Shown here piece by piece: positions 23,266-31,448 of a DNA stretch of 40,112 bases (its first letter is position 1; every line of letters starts with the position of its first letter). A model generated the notes under the pieces. The model was not told the DNA's origin. It saw only the letters and a list, made by a program, of their open reading frames with translations, and searched no databases. The position numbers were made by a program, and so were the translations under genes. Source of the DNA: Gemmataceae bacterium (GTDB lineage Bacteria > Planctomycetota > Planctomycetia > Gemmatales > Gemmataceae); the NCBI GenBank assembly GCA_028288765.1, contig JAQGHQ010000012.1:1-40112 (forward strand), given 5' to 3'.

Positions 23266-26200
23266 CTACTCGCGCGTCACGAATTCGTCGAGGTTCAGGA
23301 TCGCCCGCGCGACAGCGGCCCAGGCCGCCCGCTCGGTCCCGGACCCGTCGCCCGGCCCGGCCACCGCATCTGCCCGGGCCGGGTCGGCGGCGAACCGGGT
23401 CTTCTGGGTCTCGTAGAACTGCGTCAGGAGTGCCAGCTCGTCGGGCTTTGGCGGGCGGGCGAGACAGATCCGGAACAGGAAGGCCGCCCTCTCCTCGACC
23501 GTCCCCTCGCGGCCGACCGCCCGCCGACCGATGGCCCGGGTGCAGTCGGTCAGCACGGCGTCGTTGAGCATCGTGAGGGCCTGGAGCGGGGTGTTCGACA
23601 CCTCCCGCCGGGCGAGACAGGCTTCCCCGCTCGGGCCGTCGAACGTGCCGAACATCGCGTACGGGGCGGTCCGCTTGGTGTACGTGTACAGGCCGCGGCG
23701 GTAGCGGTCCTCGCCGTCGCTCACCTTCCAGTTGAGCTGACCGTAAGTCCCCTCGGTGGTGACGCCCGGCGGCTGCGGCGGGAACACGCCCGGGCCGCCC
23801 ATCTTCGTCGAGAGCAGCCCGCTCACCTTCAGAAGCGAATCCCGGATCTGCTCGGCCTCCAGCCGGACCCGCGGGCCGCGGGCGAGCAGTTTGTCGTCCG
23901 GGTCCTTCGCGATTTGCTCGGACGTGACCCGCGACGACTGGCGGTAGGTGGCGCTCGTCACGATCAGCCGGTGCAGGCGCTTGAGCGACCAGGGAGAACC
24001 TAACCCCCCAACCCCCTTCCCTGGAAAGGAAGGGGGAGCAGACGACTCGGGGGAGGGGTTCACGAACTCGACCGCCAGCCAGTCGAGCAGCTCGGGGTGT
24101 GTGGGCGGTTCGCCCTGGTAACCAAAGTCCTCCGTCGTGCGGACGATCCCGCGGCCGAAGAACGCCTGCCACTGGCGGTTGACCGTCACCCGCCCGACCA
24201 GCGGGTTCCCGGGCGACACCAGCCACCGGGCGAAGGTCAGGCGGTTCGCGGGCTCGTCCTTCGGCAGCGGCGGCAGGACCGCGAGCCCACCGGGTTCGAC
24301 CCTCTCCTTCGGCTGGAGGAATTCGCCGCGGTGGTGTCGGAACGTGGGCCGGCGGTTGTCGGCCGGCCGCTCCTTCATCACGAGGGTAGTCGGGGCGGAG
24401 GGCAGCTGTTTGCGGAGATCGGCGAGCCGATCGCGGGCGGTCTTGAGTTCCGGTGCGACTGCGGCCCAGTGCCGGAGCAGAACGTCCCGTTGCCCGGAAG
24501 AGAGCTTGTCGGGAGCGACGAGGAGCAGGTCCTCGACCCCGGCCGGGACGTCGCGGGCCTTGACGGGTCGGGTGTCGGTCGTGACGGAGATTCTGAAATG
24601 CCCCAGGCTCGCGGCGTAGTGCCGCTCGAAGAGGAGTTCCAGCGTCGCGGACTTCGCTGTGAGCGGCGACCCCAGGGTGAAGACCGCGTTGCTCTCCTGC
24701 CCGACCCGGCCGGCGGCGGCCCACCCGGTGTGCGGGTGGCCGTCGATCGCGAGCGCGGCCGAAGATGCCCCGTTGATCAGCCCGAGCTTCGCGTAGCTCT
24801 CGGACGCACCGGCGAACTTCACGGGCTTCCCGTCGGCGGTCAGGGTGAACTCGCTCAGGAGGAAGTCGCCCTTCGGGCCCTCGTAGTATGTTCGCCCTGG
24901 GCCACGGGCCGGAAGCGAATCGTGCGGCAGGGCTTCGATCCGGAAGGCCGTCACCCCGGGCGGCAGTTCGCCGAGGTCGAGGGTGTAGATGTCGCGCTTC
25001 ATCGCGTCGCCGGCGGCCAGGACCGAACCGTCGGCGAGGACGGACAGCTTCGTGACCCCGCCGTCGAGCCGGGCCGGACGGACCGTGACCCACTTCACGG
25101 CTTCCTTCCGTTCGCCCGCGAGCCAGGCGTCGAACAGCTTCTCGCGCCGGTCGGCGGGGAGCTGGGCCGGGAGATCGGCTTCGAGCTTGCGCAGCTGCCC
25201 TTCGATCTCGGCCCGCTTCTTCACCATCTCCGACGTCGGCACCTCGGTTTCGGGTTCGTCGGTGTTGTTCAGGAACGCCAGGAACCGGTAATACTCGGTG
25301 TGCGCGATCGGGTCGAACTTGTGCGTGTGGCACTGGGCGCACCCCATCGTTAGCCCGAGCCAGACGGTCGAGGTCACGTTCGCCCGGTCCACGACCGCGT
25401 GGTAGCGGAACTCCAGCGGGTCGATGCCGCCCTCCTCGTTCAGCATCGTGTTCCGGTGGAATCCGGTGGCGATCTTCTGTTGGAGGGTGGCGTCGGGAAG
25501 CAGGTCGCCCGCCAGCTGCTCGACGGTGAAGCGGTCGAACGGCATGTCGGCGTTGAGCGCCGCGACCACCCAGTCGCGGTACGGCCAGATCGACCGGGCG
25601 CGGTCCTTCTCGTACCCGTTGGTGTCGGCGTACCGGGCGAGGTCGAGCCACCGCCGGGCCCACCGCTCACCGTACTGTGGGCTGGCGAGCAGCCGGTCGA
25701 CGACTTTCTCGTAGGCGTCCGGGGCCTGATCCTTCACGAACGCGTCGACCTCGTCCGGCGTGGGGGGAAGGCCGATGAGGTCGAGAGACACGCGGCGGAT
25801 CAGGGTGTACCGGTCGGCCGGCGCCGACTGCGGGAGGCCTTCGGAGATCAGTTTTGCCGCGACAAAGTTGTCGATCGGGTTCCGGATGACGTAGTTCGGG
25901 TCCCGGATTTCCGGCACGGCGGGGCGGCGCGGCGGGACGAACGCCCAGTGGGGGTCGTACTTCGCACCCGCGCCGATCCAGGCTTTGAGGACTTGCTTTT
26001 CGCGGTCGGAAAGCGGGTTCTTCACCGCCGGTGGGGGCATGACCTCGGCGGCCTCGGCCGAGACGATCCGCCGGACCAGCTCGCTCGCTTCGGGCTTTCC
26101 GGGGGCGATCGCCCCGGACTTTACCGCGCCGTCGCGGACGTCGAGCCGGAGGTCGGCTTTGCGGGCCTTCTCGTCGGGCCCGTGGCACTTGAAGCACCTG

Positions 26201-26316
26201 GCCGCGAGGATCGGGCGGACGTCCCGGTTGAAGTCGGGATCGGCGGCTTGGGCGGGAGAGGGAGAGGCAAATGTCAGGGTGAACCCGGCAACGACCGTGG
26301 CGAGAACCGGACGCAT
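23266..26316 (-). CDS. PSD1 / planctomycete cytochrome c domain protein (PSCyt1-DUF1549-DUF1553)
   Basis: The 1016-residue exported protein starts at the ATG at 26316 (GGAGGG 4 nt upstream) with a signal peptide ending SPAQAA. An N-terminal PSCyt1 domain carries the haem motif RCFKCH (Cys41, Cys44, His45). DUF1549 follows (FVAAKLISEGLPQSAPADR, RWARRWLDLARYADTNGYE) with a second CAQCH motif (Cys326, Cys329, His330). DUF1553 closes it (RLTFARWLVSPGNPLVGRV, NDAVLTDCTRAIGRR). The family is thought to act in extracytoplasmic electron transfer or polysaccharide use, without firm proof. Unusually, a repeat-like stretch (nt 23996-24062) interrupts DUF1553 in frame. It is the first gene of a probable operon with DUF1501. 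Confidence 0.93.
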   Translation of the reverse strand: MRPVLATVVAGFTLTFASPSPAQAADPDFNRDVRPILAARCFKCHGPDEKARKADLRLDVRDGAVKSGAIAPGKPEASELVRRIVSAEAAEVMPPPAVKNPLSDREKQVLKAWIGAGAKYDPHWAFVPPRRPAVPEIRDPNYVIRNPIDNFVAAKLISEGLPQSAPADRYTLIRRVSLDLIGLPPTPDEVDAFVKDQAPDAYEKVVDRLLASPQYGERWARRWLDLARYADTNGYEKDRARSIWPYRDWVVAALNADMPFDRFTVEQLAGDLLPDATLQQKIATGFHRNTMLNEEGGIDPLEFRYHAVVDRANVTSTVWLGLTMGCAQCHTHKFDPIAHTEYYRFLAFLNNTDEPETEVPTSEMVKKRAEIEGQLRKLEADLPAQLPADRREKLFDAWLAGERKEAVKWVTVRPARLDGGVTKLSVLADGSVLAAGDAMKRDIYTLDLGELPPGVTAFRIEALPHDSLPARGPGRTYYEGPKGDFLLSEFTLTADGKPVKFAGASESYAKLGLINGASSAALAIDGHPHTGWAAAGRVGQESNAVFTLGSPLTAKSATLELLFERHYAASLGHFRISVTTDTRPVKARDVPAGVEDLLLVAPDKLSSGQRDVLLRHWAAVAPELKTARDRLADLRKQLPSAPTTLVMKERPADNRRPTFRHHRGEFLQPKERVEPGGLAVLPPLPKDEPANRLTFARWLVSPGNPLVGRVTVNRQWQAFFGRGIVRTTEDFGYQGEPPTHPELLDWLAVEFVNPSPESSAPPSFPGKGVGGLGSPWSLKRLHRLIVTSATYRQSSRVTSEQIAKDPDDKLLARGPRVRLEAEQIRDSLLKVSGLLSTKMGGPGVFPPQPPGVTTEGTYGQLNWKVSDGEDRYRRGLYTYTKRTAPYAMFGTFDGPSGEACLARREVSNTPLQALTMLNDAVLTDCTRAIGRRAVGREGTVEERAAFLFRICLARPPKPDELALLTQFYETQKTRFAADPARADAVAGPGDGSGTERAAWAAVARAILNLDEFVTRE
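23996..24062. repeat. Palindromic repeat inserted in frame in the PSD1 gene
   Basis: CCCCCTTCC (24012-24020) pairs with GGAAGGGGG (24028-24036) around a 7-nt loop, flanked by TAACCCCCCAA and GGGGGAGGGG. The segment adds about 22 residues (NPSPESSAPPSFPGKG and on) between LAVEFVN and WSLKRLHRLI, a block that is normally nearly continuous in this family. Confidence 0.75.
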
Positions 26317-26467
26317 CGCACCCTCCGGGGGGTGGGAGGAGGTGGCAGCTGGTACCGGGTTAGTTTATCAGCTGGGGTCCCCGGGGGAGGGAGATCCGAA
26401 CGGCCGTCGGGCGGGAGCGGTCAGCGCGGAGGGCGTTCCGCGACCGGGCGGGTCGCAACCCGTCGGG

Positions 26468-28387
26468 TCACCCCCCGGACGGCGACGGGGGGACGAACGA
26501 CCCGTCCCAGTTCTTGGGGGGCACCCGGCGGGTCTCGTCCATCACCCGCAGCAGGCACCCGGCGGCGGGGTCTTCGGGGAAGAGTTGAGACAGCATGTCG
26601 GCCGCGTCCGCCCACCGCCCTTCGGTGAACAGGTCGACGGCCGCGGCCCAGTCCTGCTGCTGCCACTCCCGCACGCTCGGGAGGTGGGCGGAGTAGAGCT
26701 CGTTCGCCGGGACCGGGTCGGGGAAGCCCTTGGCCCGGACCCGCCCGAGCTTCCGCGTGCGGAGCTCGACCCCGTTCGGGTCGGCCCGGGCGACCCGGTC
26801 GGCCACCTCCTGGCTGACGATGATTCCCACCCCGAACGCCTTGGTCATCGCCTCCAGCCGGAACGCCAGGTTGACCACCGGGCCGTACAGGTCGACCACC
26901 GCCAGGTCGTGGGCCCCGAGGCGGCCGGCCACCGCCCGGCCGTGCGTCAGCCCCAGCCCGCACCGCCCGGTCTGCGACCAGTCCGACAGCCGGCCCTGGA
27001 TCGCCAGGGCCGCCCGGACGGCCATCTCCACCTGCCGCTCGTGCGGGTCCGGCCAGCCCCAGAACCCGAGGACCGCGTCGCCCCGGAACCCGGCCACCAC
27101 CCCGTCCCGGTCCGTGATCGCCGAGCTCATCGTGTTCAGGGCGACCGCCACCTCCTTCTGGGCCTGGAGCAGTTGGGCCGCGTTCTGGGAGGCGAACAGG
27201 GAGTAGTTCCGCAGGTCGCAGAACAGGATCGTGATCTCCTTCTCCTGCGGCCGGAGCATCGTCTCGAGCCGGTCCGGGTCGTCCAGGTACTTCCAGATGC
27301 CCTGCGGCCAGGCCCGGCGGATCACCGCGTTCTGCCGCGACAGCCGGGCCATCCGCATGGTCGTCTCGATCAGTCCGACGATTATCTCGGCGATCTTCTG
27401 GTACTGGGTCAGGTCGGCGACGACCCGGTCCTGGCCGGGCTTGTCGAGCGCGGCCCACAGACCGTTCACCCGCCCGGCGATATACAGGGCGTACCGCGAA
27501 CCGTCCTGAAACGGGGTGCAGATCGCCCACGGGGTGACGTTCTGCTGGTGCATCACGGCCAGGGTCATGTCCGCCGCGGCGCCCCCCTCCGTGCCCCGCG
27601 GGTCGGTGGACCAGAAGTGCAGGTGGCTCCGCTTCCGCGCCTCCTGGATCGCCCGGTGGGCCAGTTTCCGGGACGGGGCGAACCCCATCGGGCCGAAGTG
27701 GATCGGGGACCGGACGTTCGACTCGACGAGGGCCAGCCGGAGATCGCCCGGCGGGCAGTCCGGGGGGATCCGGACGATCCCGGCCGCGTCCGCCCGCGGG
27801 AGGGCGTCCATCACGACCCTGAGCATCTGGCGGAACAACCCCTGCTCGTTGGCCGCAGCCTTGATCATGCTCGGCAGCTGTTCCATCGCCTTGAGGGCGA
27901 CGGCCGGGTTCGTGAACGGGATTTCCTCGAGCTGGGCCCGGGTCCGTTCTTCCTGCCGGGGGGCCACGGTGGCGTCGACCGGGCTGTCCTGCCCGGAATC
28001 CCCGTCTTCCCGGACAGTGAACTGGGTCTGGCCGATCCAGAACGACTCTCCCGGGCCGACCGCGCACTTAGTGACCTCGAGATGCTTCTCCTTCGCCGCC
28101 AGGTCCGGGTTCAGGACGATGATCCGGTTCGGCGGGGGCTCCGGGTAGTCCGGCGGGATGGACCCCCGCCGCTCGACCGTAAGCTTGCTCCCGTCCCACT
28201 GGAGGAAGGCGTAGAACCGGGAGATCTGGTCGTCCTCGGGGACGGCCCAGTCCACCTTGGTTTCGTCCCGGCCGATCCGGACCAGCTTCCCGGAAACGAG
28301 CGGCAGCCGCCGCCCGTACTGACCGGACATGATGCCGGACTTGTCCTTGGCCGTCCGGACATCGGTAATCGCTTCGAGTTCAGCCAT
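26468..28387 (-). CDS. FHA-GAF-like-class III adenylate/guanylate cyclase
   Basis: The 639-residue soluble protein starts at the ATG at 28387, with AGGAG 10 nt upstream. Residues about 20-120 resemble an FHA domain (VRIGRDE, DDQISRFYAFLQW), a phosphothreonine-binding module; Tyr replaces the usual His after SR. Residues about 150-360 look GAF-like (LFRQMLRVVMDALPRADAAG). A class III cyclase catalytic domain follows: metal ligands Asp391 (LFCDLRNYS) and Asp437 (RGDAVLGFWG), and transition-state residues Asn506 and Arg510 (VNLAFR). All four are present, so it should be active. The product, cAMP or cGMP, cannot be decided. Inference: phosphoprotein recognition by FHA links Ser/Thr kinase signalling to cyclic nucleotide output. 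Confidence 0.9.
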   Translation of the reverse strand: MAELEAITDVRTAKDKSGIMSGQYGRRLPLVSGKLVRIGRDETKVDWAVPEDDQISRFYAFLQWDGSKLTVERRGSIPPDYPEPPPNRIIVLNPDLAAKEKHLEVTKCAVGPGESFWIGQTQFTVREDGDSGQDSPVDATVAPRQEERTRAQLEEIPFTNPAVALKAMEQLPSMIKAAANEQGLFRQMLRVVMDALPRADAAGIVRIPPDCPPGDLRLALVESNVRSPIHFGPMGFAPSRKLAHRAIQEARKRSHLHFWSTDPRGTEGGAAADMTLAVMHQQNVTPWAICTPFQDGSRYALYIAGRVNGLWAALDKPGQDRVVADLTQYQKIAEIIVGLIETTMRMARLSRQNAVIRRAWPQGIWKYLDDPDRLETMLRPQEKEITILFCDLRNYSLFASQNAAQLLQAQKEVAVALNTMSSAITDRDGVVAGFRGDAVLGFWGWPDPHERQVEMAVRAALAIQGRLSDWSQTGRCGLGLTHGRAVAGRLGAHDLAVVDLYGPVVNLAFRLEAMTKAFGVGIIVSQEVADRVARADPNGVELRTRKLGRVRAKGFPDPVPANELYSAHLPSVREWQQQDWAAAVDLFTEGRWADAADMLSQLFPEDPAAGCLLRVMDETRRVPPKNWDGSFVPPSPSGG

Positions 28388-29252
28388 GGACCGCGAACTC
28401 CTACCCGCGGACGAACCTGGACGGCCACGCCCACGGCCCGACCGTCATCCCGGTCGAGGGGGCCACGGGGACAAACCCGGCGGAGAACCGATTGCACCGC
28501 CTTTGAGTGTGGCGGCACGGGACTCGCCGTGCCCCCCTTGATTACTTTACCGCGCCACCCCGCCCGGGCGGCAATGTCCGCGCGGCCCTGGCTTGCGGAA
28601 TGGGTACCGGGTGGTCGGGACACAAGCGGAGAAGTTGGCGCAGTTTGCCAGTCCGCCACGTACCCCATCGAGCCCGCGGTTCTCCGGGGATGAGACAGAT
28701 CCACCCGGCAGGTCGGGCGGGGACCCACCCTGAACCTGAAACGAAGGTTCATGTCGCTTCAGGACGGAGAAAACTGTTCCGGACGGGTCGCCGAGGTGAA
28801 AGAGCCAGCGGTCGACGATCGAATGCGACCGCCGGTCGGAGCTGCACTTCGTGGGGGCAAGCCGATCGGGCCGGTCGGTGGGAAGGCCGTGGTTCTTCAG
28901 CTGATCGACAGGGGCACTGGGGCACGGTGGGCGGGGAGAGGTTGAACTCTCAATAGCCGGCGTGTTGCCCCGGTCAACCGCCTCGTGTGGTTAAACGGAC
29001 CAGGGGGTCGCTGCTGCCGAAATCGCAGGCGTGACCTTCCGGGTCCCGGCACGAATCGCCGCGGGCGTGGCGACGGCCCGGGTGTAATGCGCACCCACCA
29101 AGAAGTGGTCCGGGATCGTCGCCCGCTCCCCGTGAAGGGAACGCCAGGCGCGAGCGGCCCGCGGCGACTGGGGCATGGCGTTACCACCACCCGGTCGGAT
29201 GCGCCGGTCCCCTCGGGACGTTCGCAGCAGCGGCCACGAGCGACAGGGTCGA
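28388..29252. other. Intergenic region without convincing genes
   Basis: These 865 bp lie between the cyclase start and the bS21 stop. The open frames across it have no recognisable domain. The part 29098-29134 resembles 30103-30139 (29 of 37 bases) and on the minus strand encodes a similar peptide, so a gene relic may be present. Otherwise I see nothing. Confidence 0.5.
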
Positions 29253-29471
29253 TCAGTACGCCCGCTCTTTCTTGACCGGCTTGCCGAGGGCCGCCTTGCG
29301 GATCGTGCTCCGCCGCTTGGCCTCTTTGCGGCTCCGGGCCTCGCACGGCTTCTCGTAGTACTCGTGGGCGCGGATCTCCCCCTTCATCCCGCTCCGCTCG
29401 ATCAACTTCTTGAACCGCCGCAGGGCCGCCCCGATCGGCTCCCGGTCGTGAACTCGCATTCGCAATCCCAT
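29253..29471 (-). CDS. rpsU: Small ribosomal subunit protein bS21
   Basis: The 72-residue basic product matches bS21 along its length: VRVHDREPIGAALRRFKKLIERSG-like N-terminus (seen here as MRVHDREPIGAALRRFKK), then EIRAHEYYEKPCEARSRKEAKRR and a Lys/Arg-rich tail ending KKERAY. bS21 sits in the 30S platform near the anti-Shine-Dalgarno end of 16S rRNA and helps initiation. The ATG at 29471 has AGGAG 5 nt upstream; an in-frame Met four codons later is the alternative start. It stands alone, without dnaG or rpoD beside it as in proteobacteria. Confidence 0.95.
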   Translation of the reverse strand: MGLRMRVHDREPIGAALRRFKKLIERSGMKGEIRAHEYYEKPCEARSRKEAKRRSTIRKAALGKPVKKERAY

Positions 29472-29640
29472 TCCGTCTCCTGGTAAGGTGACCAGCGGAA
29501 AACTATACGGGCCCGGGCCAGGGGAGCTACCCGAATTCCTCGGAATTCTTCAAACGGCCGGGGCCGCAGCCCTATGACTGCGTAACCCCTTACTGAACGG
29601 CATCTTGTTACTGCTTGAGACCGTCCGCGACTCCCCAAAA

Positions 29641-29700
29641 CCAGTACGCCCGATTGGAATCGAACCCACACGCTTTCGCTGAGAAGGCGGAGGCTATTTA
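29641..29700 (-). other. tRNA-like 3' half, possible remnant or attachment site
   Basis: On the minus strand GTGGGTTCGATTCCAAT (29653-29669) has the T-arm consensus GGTTCGATTCC, and CGCCTTCTCAGCG just before it could be an anticodon arm. The T-stem has mismatches, no 5' acceptor strand pairing with CGGGCGT is found upstream, and no CCA end is visible. It is not an intact tRNA; it may be a tRNA relic left by integration. Confidence 0.3.
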
Positions 29701-29828
29701 CGCAGATTCACTGTAAATCATAGCATATCCTGCACCGTCGTCTAGCTGCTTACACCTCTTCTTACACCCGGCTTGCAGTTCCCAGCCGTCGGGTTCTCCT
29801 CCGGATTCCGGAGCCGGGGTGTGGGCGT

Positions 29829-29887
29829 TGTAGGGTGGCACCGCCCACCTCTGGCCTCAGGTCTTGGTGGGCGGTGCCCACCCTACA
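29829..29887. repeat. GTAGGGTGGGCACC palindrome, second family member
   Basis: TGTAGGGTGG-CACCGCCCACC (29829-29849) pairs with 29866-29887, with one bulged G, around a 16-nt loop. The outer arm is the same sequence as in the palindrome at 17182-17240. Confidence 0.85.
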
Positions 29888-29929
29888 TGAGAACCGTCCG
29901 GAATCGGGAGGCGAACCCTGCAGCTCCTG

Positions 29930-30187
29930 TCATTCGACAGGTGACCTTACCGATGCGGTTGAAAGGGGCCGTAGGGAGCTGGCTACCCGGGACCCCTCCC
30001 GGACCGCGTGTGCGCCGATCGCGTCTGGGGCCGGGTGGATCAGGAAGTGGATCTCCCCGCTCCGGGCCGGCACGGGGATCCGGTCGTCCGGTGTCCGGTC
30101 GCTCAAGAGGTGGTTCGGAATCGTCGCCAGTTCCCCATATCTATTTACATTGTAATAGTTTGCGATTTCTTCTTCTCGGTTCAGCAT
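29930..30187 (-). CDS. Small hypothetical protein, possible relic
   Basis: I do not recognise this 85-residue ORF. The ATG at 30187 has AGAGG 6 nt upstream. It begins MLNREEEIANYYNVNRYGEL, then ATIPNHLLSDRTPDDRIPVP and SGEIHFLIHPAPD. The motif GELATIPNHLL has a diverged counterpart (GERATIPDHFL) on the minus strand at 29098-29134, and most base changes between them are synonymous or conservative. That suggests a once-coding family. The tail is Ser/Arg/Val-rich and may be out of the original frame. The AT-rich 5' part differs in base use from its neighbours. Confidence 0.35.
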   Translation of the reverse strand: MLNREEEIANYYNVNRYGELATIPNHLLSDRTPDDRIPVPARSGEIHFLIHPAPDAIGAHAVREGSRVASSLRPLSTASVRSPVE

Positions 30188-30558
30188 TATCATCCTCTGG
30201 CACCTGACGGTTGCCACCCGAGCACCGGCCCCCCACCTGAACCCCCGCCCCGTTCGACGATGCCACCGCCGCAGGGCGGCCGCTCGAGGTGCCCCTGCTA
30301 CCCAGACGGCGAGCGTCTCCACCCCGCCCGTCGGGCCTGGTGCTGCGAGACCCAATCCGGTAGACGTGCGAATCCTGCCGAGCGGCGTCCGGCCCCCGAC
30401 CACCCATCCGGTTCCGCCCGAGGTGACCCGAATCGCCTCTACGAGCCGCAGCCACGGCGCCGCCGATACAATAACCTGCACATGAGCTTCGGGGACTTCG
30501 CGGTGCGCGGAGCGCACGTTGCCTGGAGCGGTCCCTGCCCACCCGGCGGAGGCCTGCG
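30188..30558. other. Upstream region of the response-regulator gene
   Basis: These 371 bp hold no recognised gene. TACAAT at 30467-30472 could be the -10 box for the regulator gene, about 87 bp before its start codon; no good -35 box is seen. Confidence 0.4.
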
Positions 30559-31212
30559 GTGACCAAAGATAACCAACCCATCCGCCTCCTCGTCGCCGAC
30601 GACCAGCACCTCATCCGCCACGCCCTCCGGGTCATGCTCGACGGGCTGCCGGAGATGGCGGTTGTCGCCGAGGCGGCCACCGCCGGGGAGACCGTCGAGC
30701 AGTACGCCCTCCACCGGCCGGATGTGGCGATCATGGAACTGCGGTTCCCGGACGTGTGCGGGGTGGACGCGATCCGGGACATCCGGGCACAGTTCCTCAC
30801 CGCCCGGGTCGTCGTGCTCACGACCTTCCACGGCGACGAGGACATCTTCCGCGCGCTCCGGGCCGGGGCCAAGGCGTACCTGCTCAAGGACGCGACCCTG
30901 GACGAGTTGACCGACTGCATCCGTCGGGTCCACCACGGGGAGATCATCGTCCCGCCCGCCATCGGGGCCAAGCTGGCCGGGCGGGCCGCCGCCCAAGAGC
31001 TGACGGAGCGGGAAATGGAGGTCCTCCGGCGGATGGTGGCCGGGCGGAGCAACAAGGAGGTCGCGGCCGACCTGTACATCACCGAGGGCACGGTCAAGAC
31101 CCACGTCAACCACATCCTCGACAAGCTCGGCGTCCACGACCGCACCCAGGCCGTGACGACCGCCATCACGCGCGGGATGGTGCGCATGGAATTCCCGCCC
31201 GGTGGTCGGTGA
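30559..31212 (+). CDS. NarL/LuxR-type response regulator with Glu at the phospho-site
   Basis: The 217-residue product has a receiver domain (about residues 8-122) and a LuxR-type helix-turn-helix (LTEREMEVLRRMVAGRSNKEVA, i.e. about residues 150-210). The start is a GTG at 30559 with GGAGG 6 nt upstream. The acidic pair Asp14-Asp15, switch Thr88 and Lys110 are in place, but the phospho-acceptor is Glu60 (AIMELRFP, codon GAA at 30736-30738) where relatives have Asp. Glu can mimic phosphorylation, so a constitutively active or phosphorylation-independent regulator is inferred. No histidine kinase is next to it. It lies upstream of the hydrolase/transport genes in the same direction and may control them. 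Confidence 0.92.
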   Translation: MTKDNQPIRLLVADDQHLIRHALRVMLDGLPEMAVVAEAATAGETVEQYALHRPDVAIMELRFPDVCGVDAIRDIRAQFLTARVVVLTTFHGDEDIFRALRAGAKAYLLKDATLDELTDCIRRVHHGEIIVPPAIGAKLAGRAAAQELTEREMEVLRRMVAGRSNKEVAADLYITEGTVKTHVNHILDKLGVHDRTQAVTTAITRGMVRMEFPPGGR

Positions 31213-31448
31213 CGTCCTTCCGGACTCCCGACACCGTTCATCACTTCTCCCTGCACCTCCACCCAAAGTTAGAGCCACCGGTCGGCCAATGGTCGTGATC
31301 CCGCCGACGGGCCTGTGCGAGACCGCCTTTACTGCAAAGAATGACCACACCGCACCGCCCGAAGGCGGGACGCGCTGCCGGTATTCCCCAGTTCGGTAAT
31401 CCCGCCGCGGCGGCCGTCTCGCTCACACGACACCTTGGAGGCCCACTC

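Larger units (their letters stand above)
29472..29929. other. Intergenic region with tRNA-like fragment and hairpin repeat
   Basis: These 458 bp upstream of rpsU hold its promoter, a tRNA-like T-arm (29641-29700), and a hairpin repeat (29829-29887). No coding sequence is recognised. Confidence 0.55.

Noticed and set aside
29641..29700. Intact tRNA gene
   Set aside because: Only the 3' half is tRNA-like; T-stem has mismatches and there is no acceptor partner strand.
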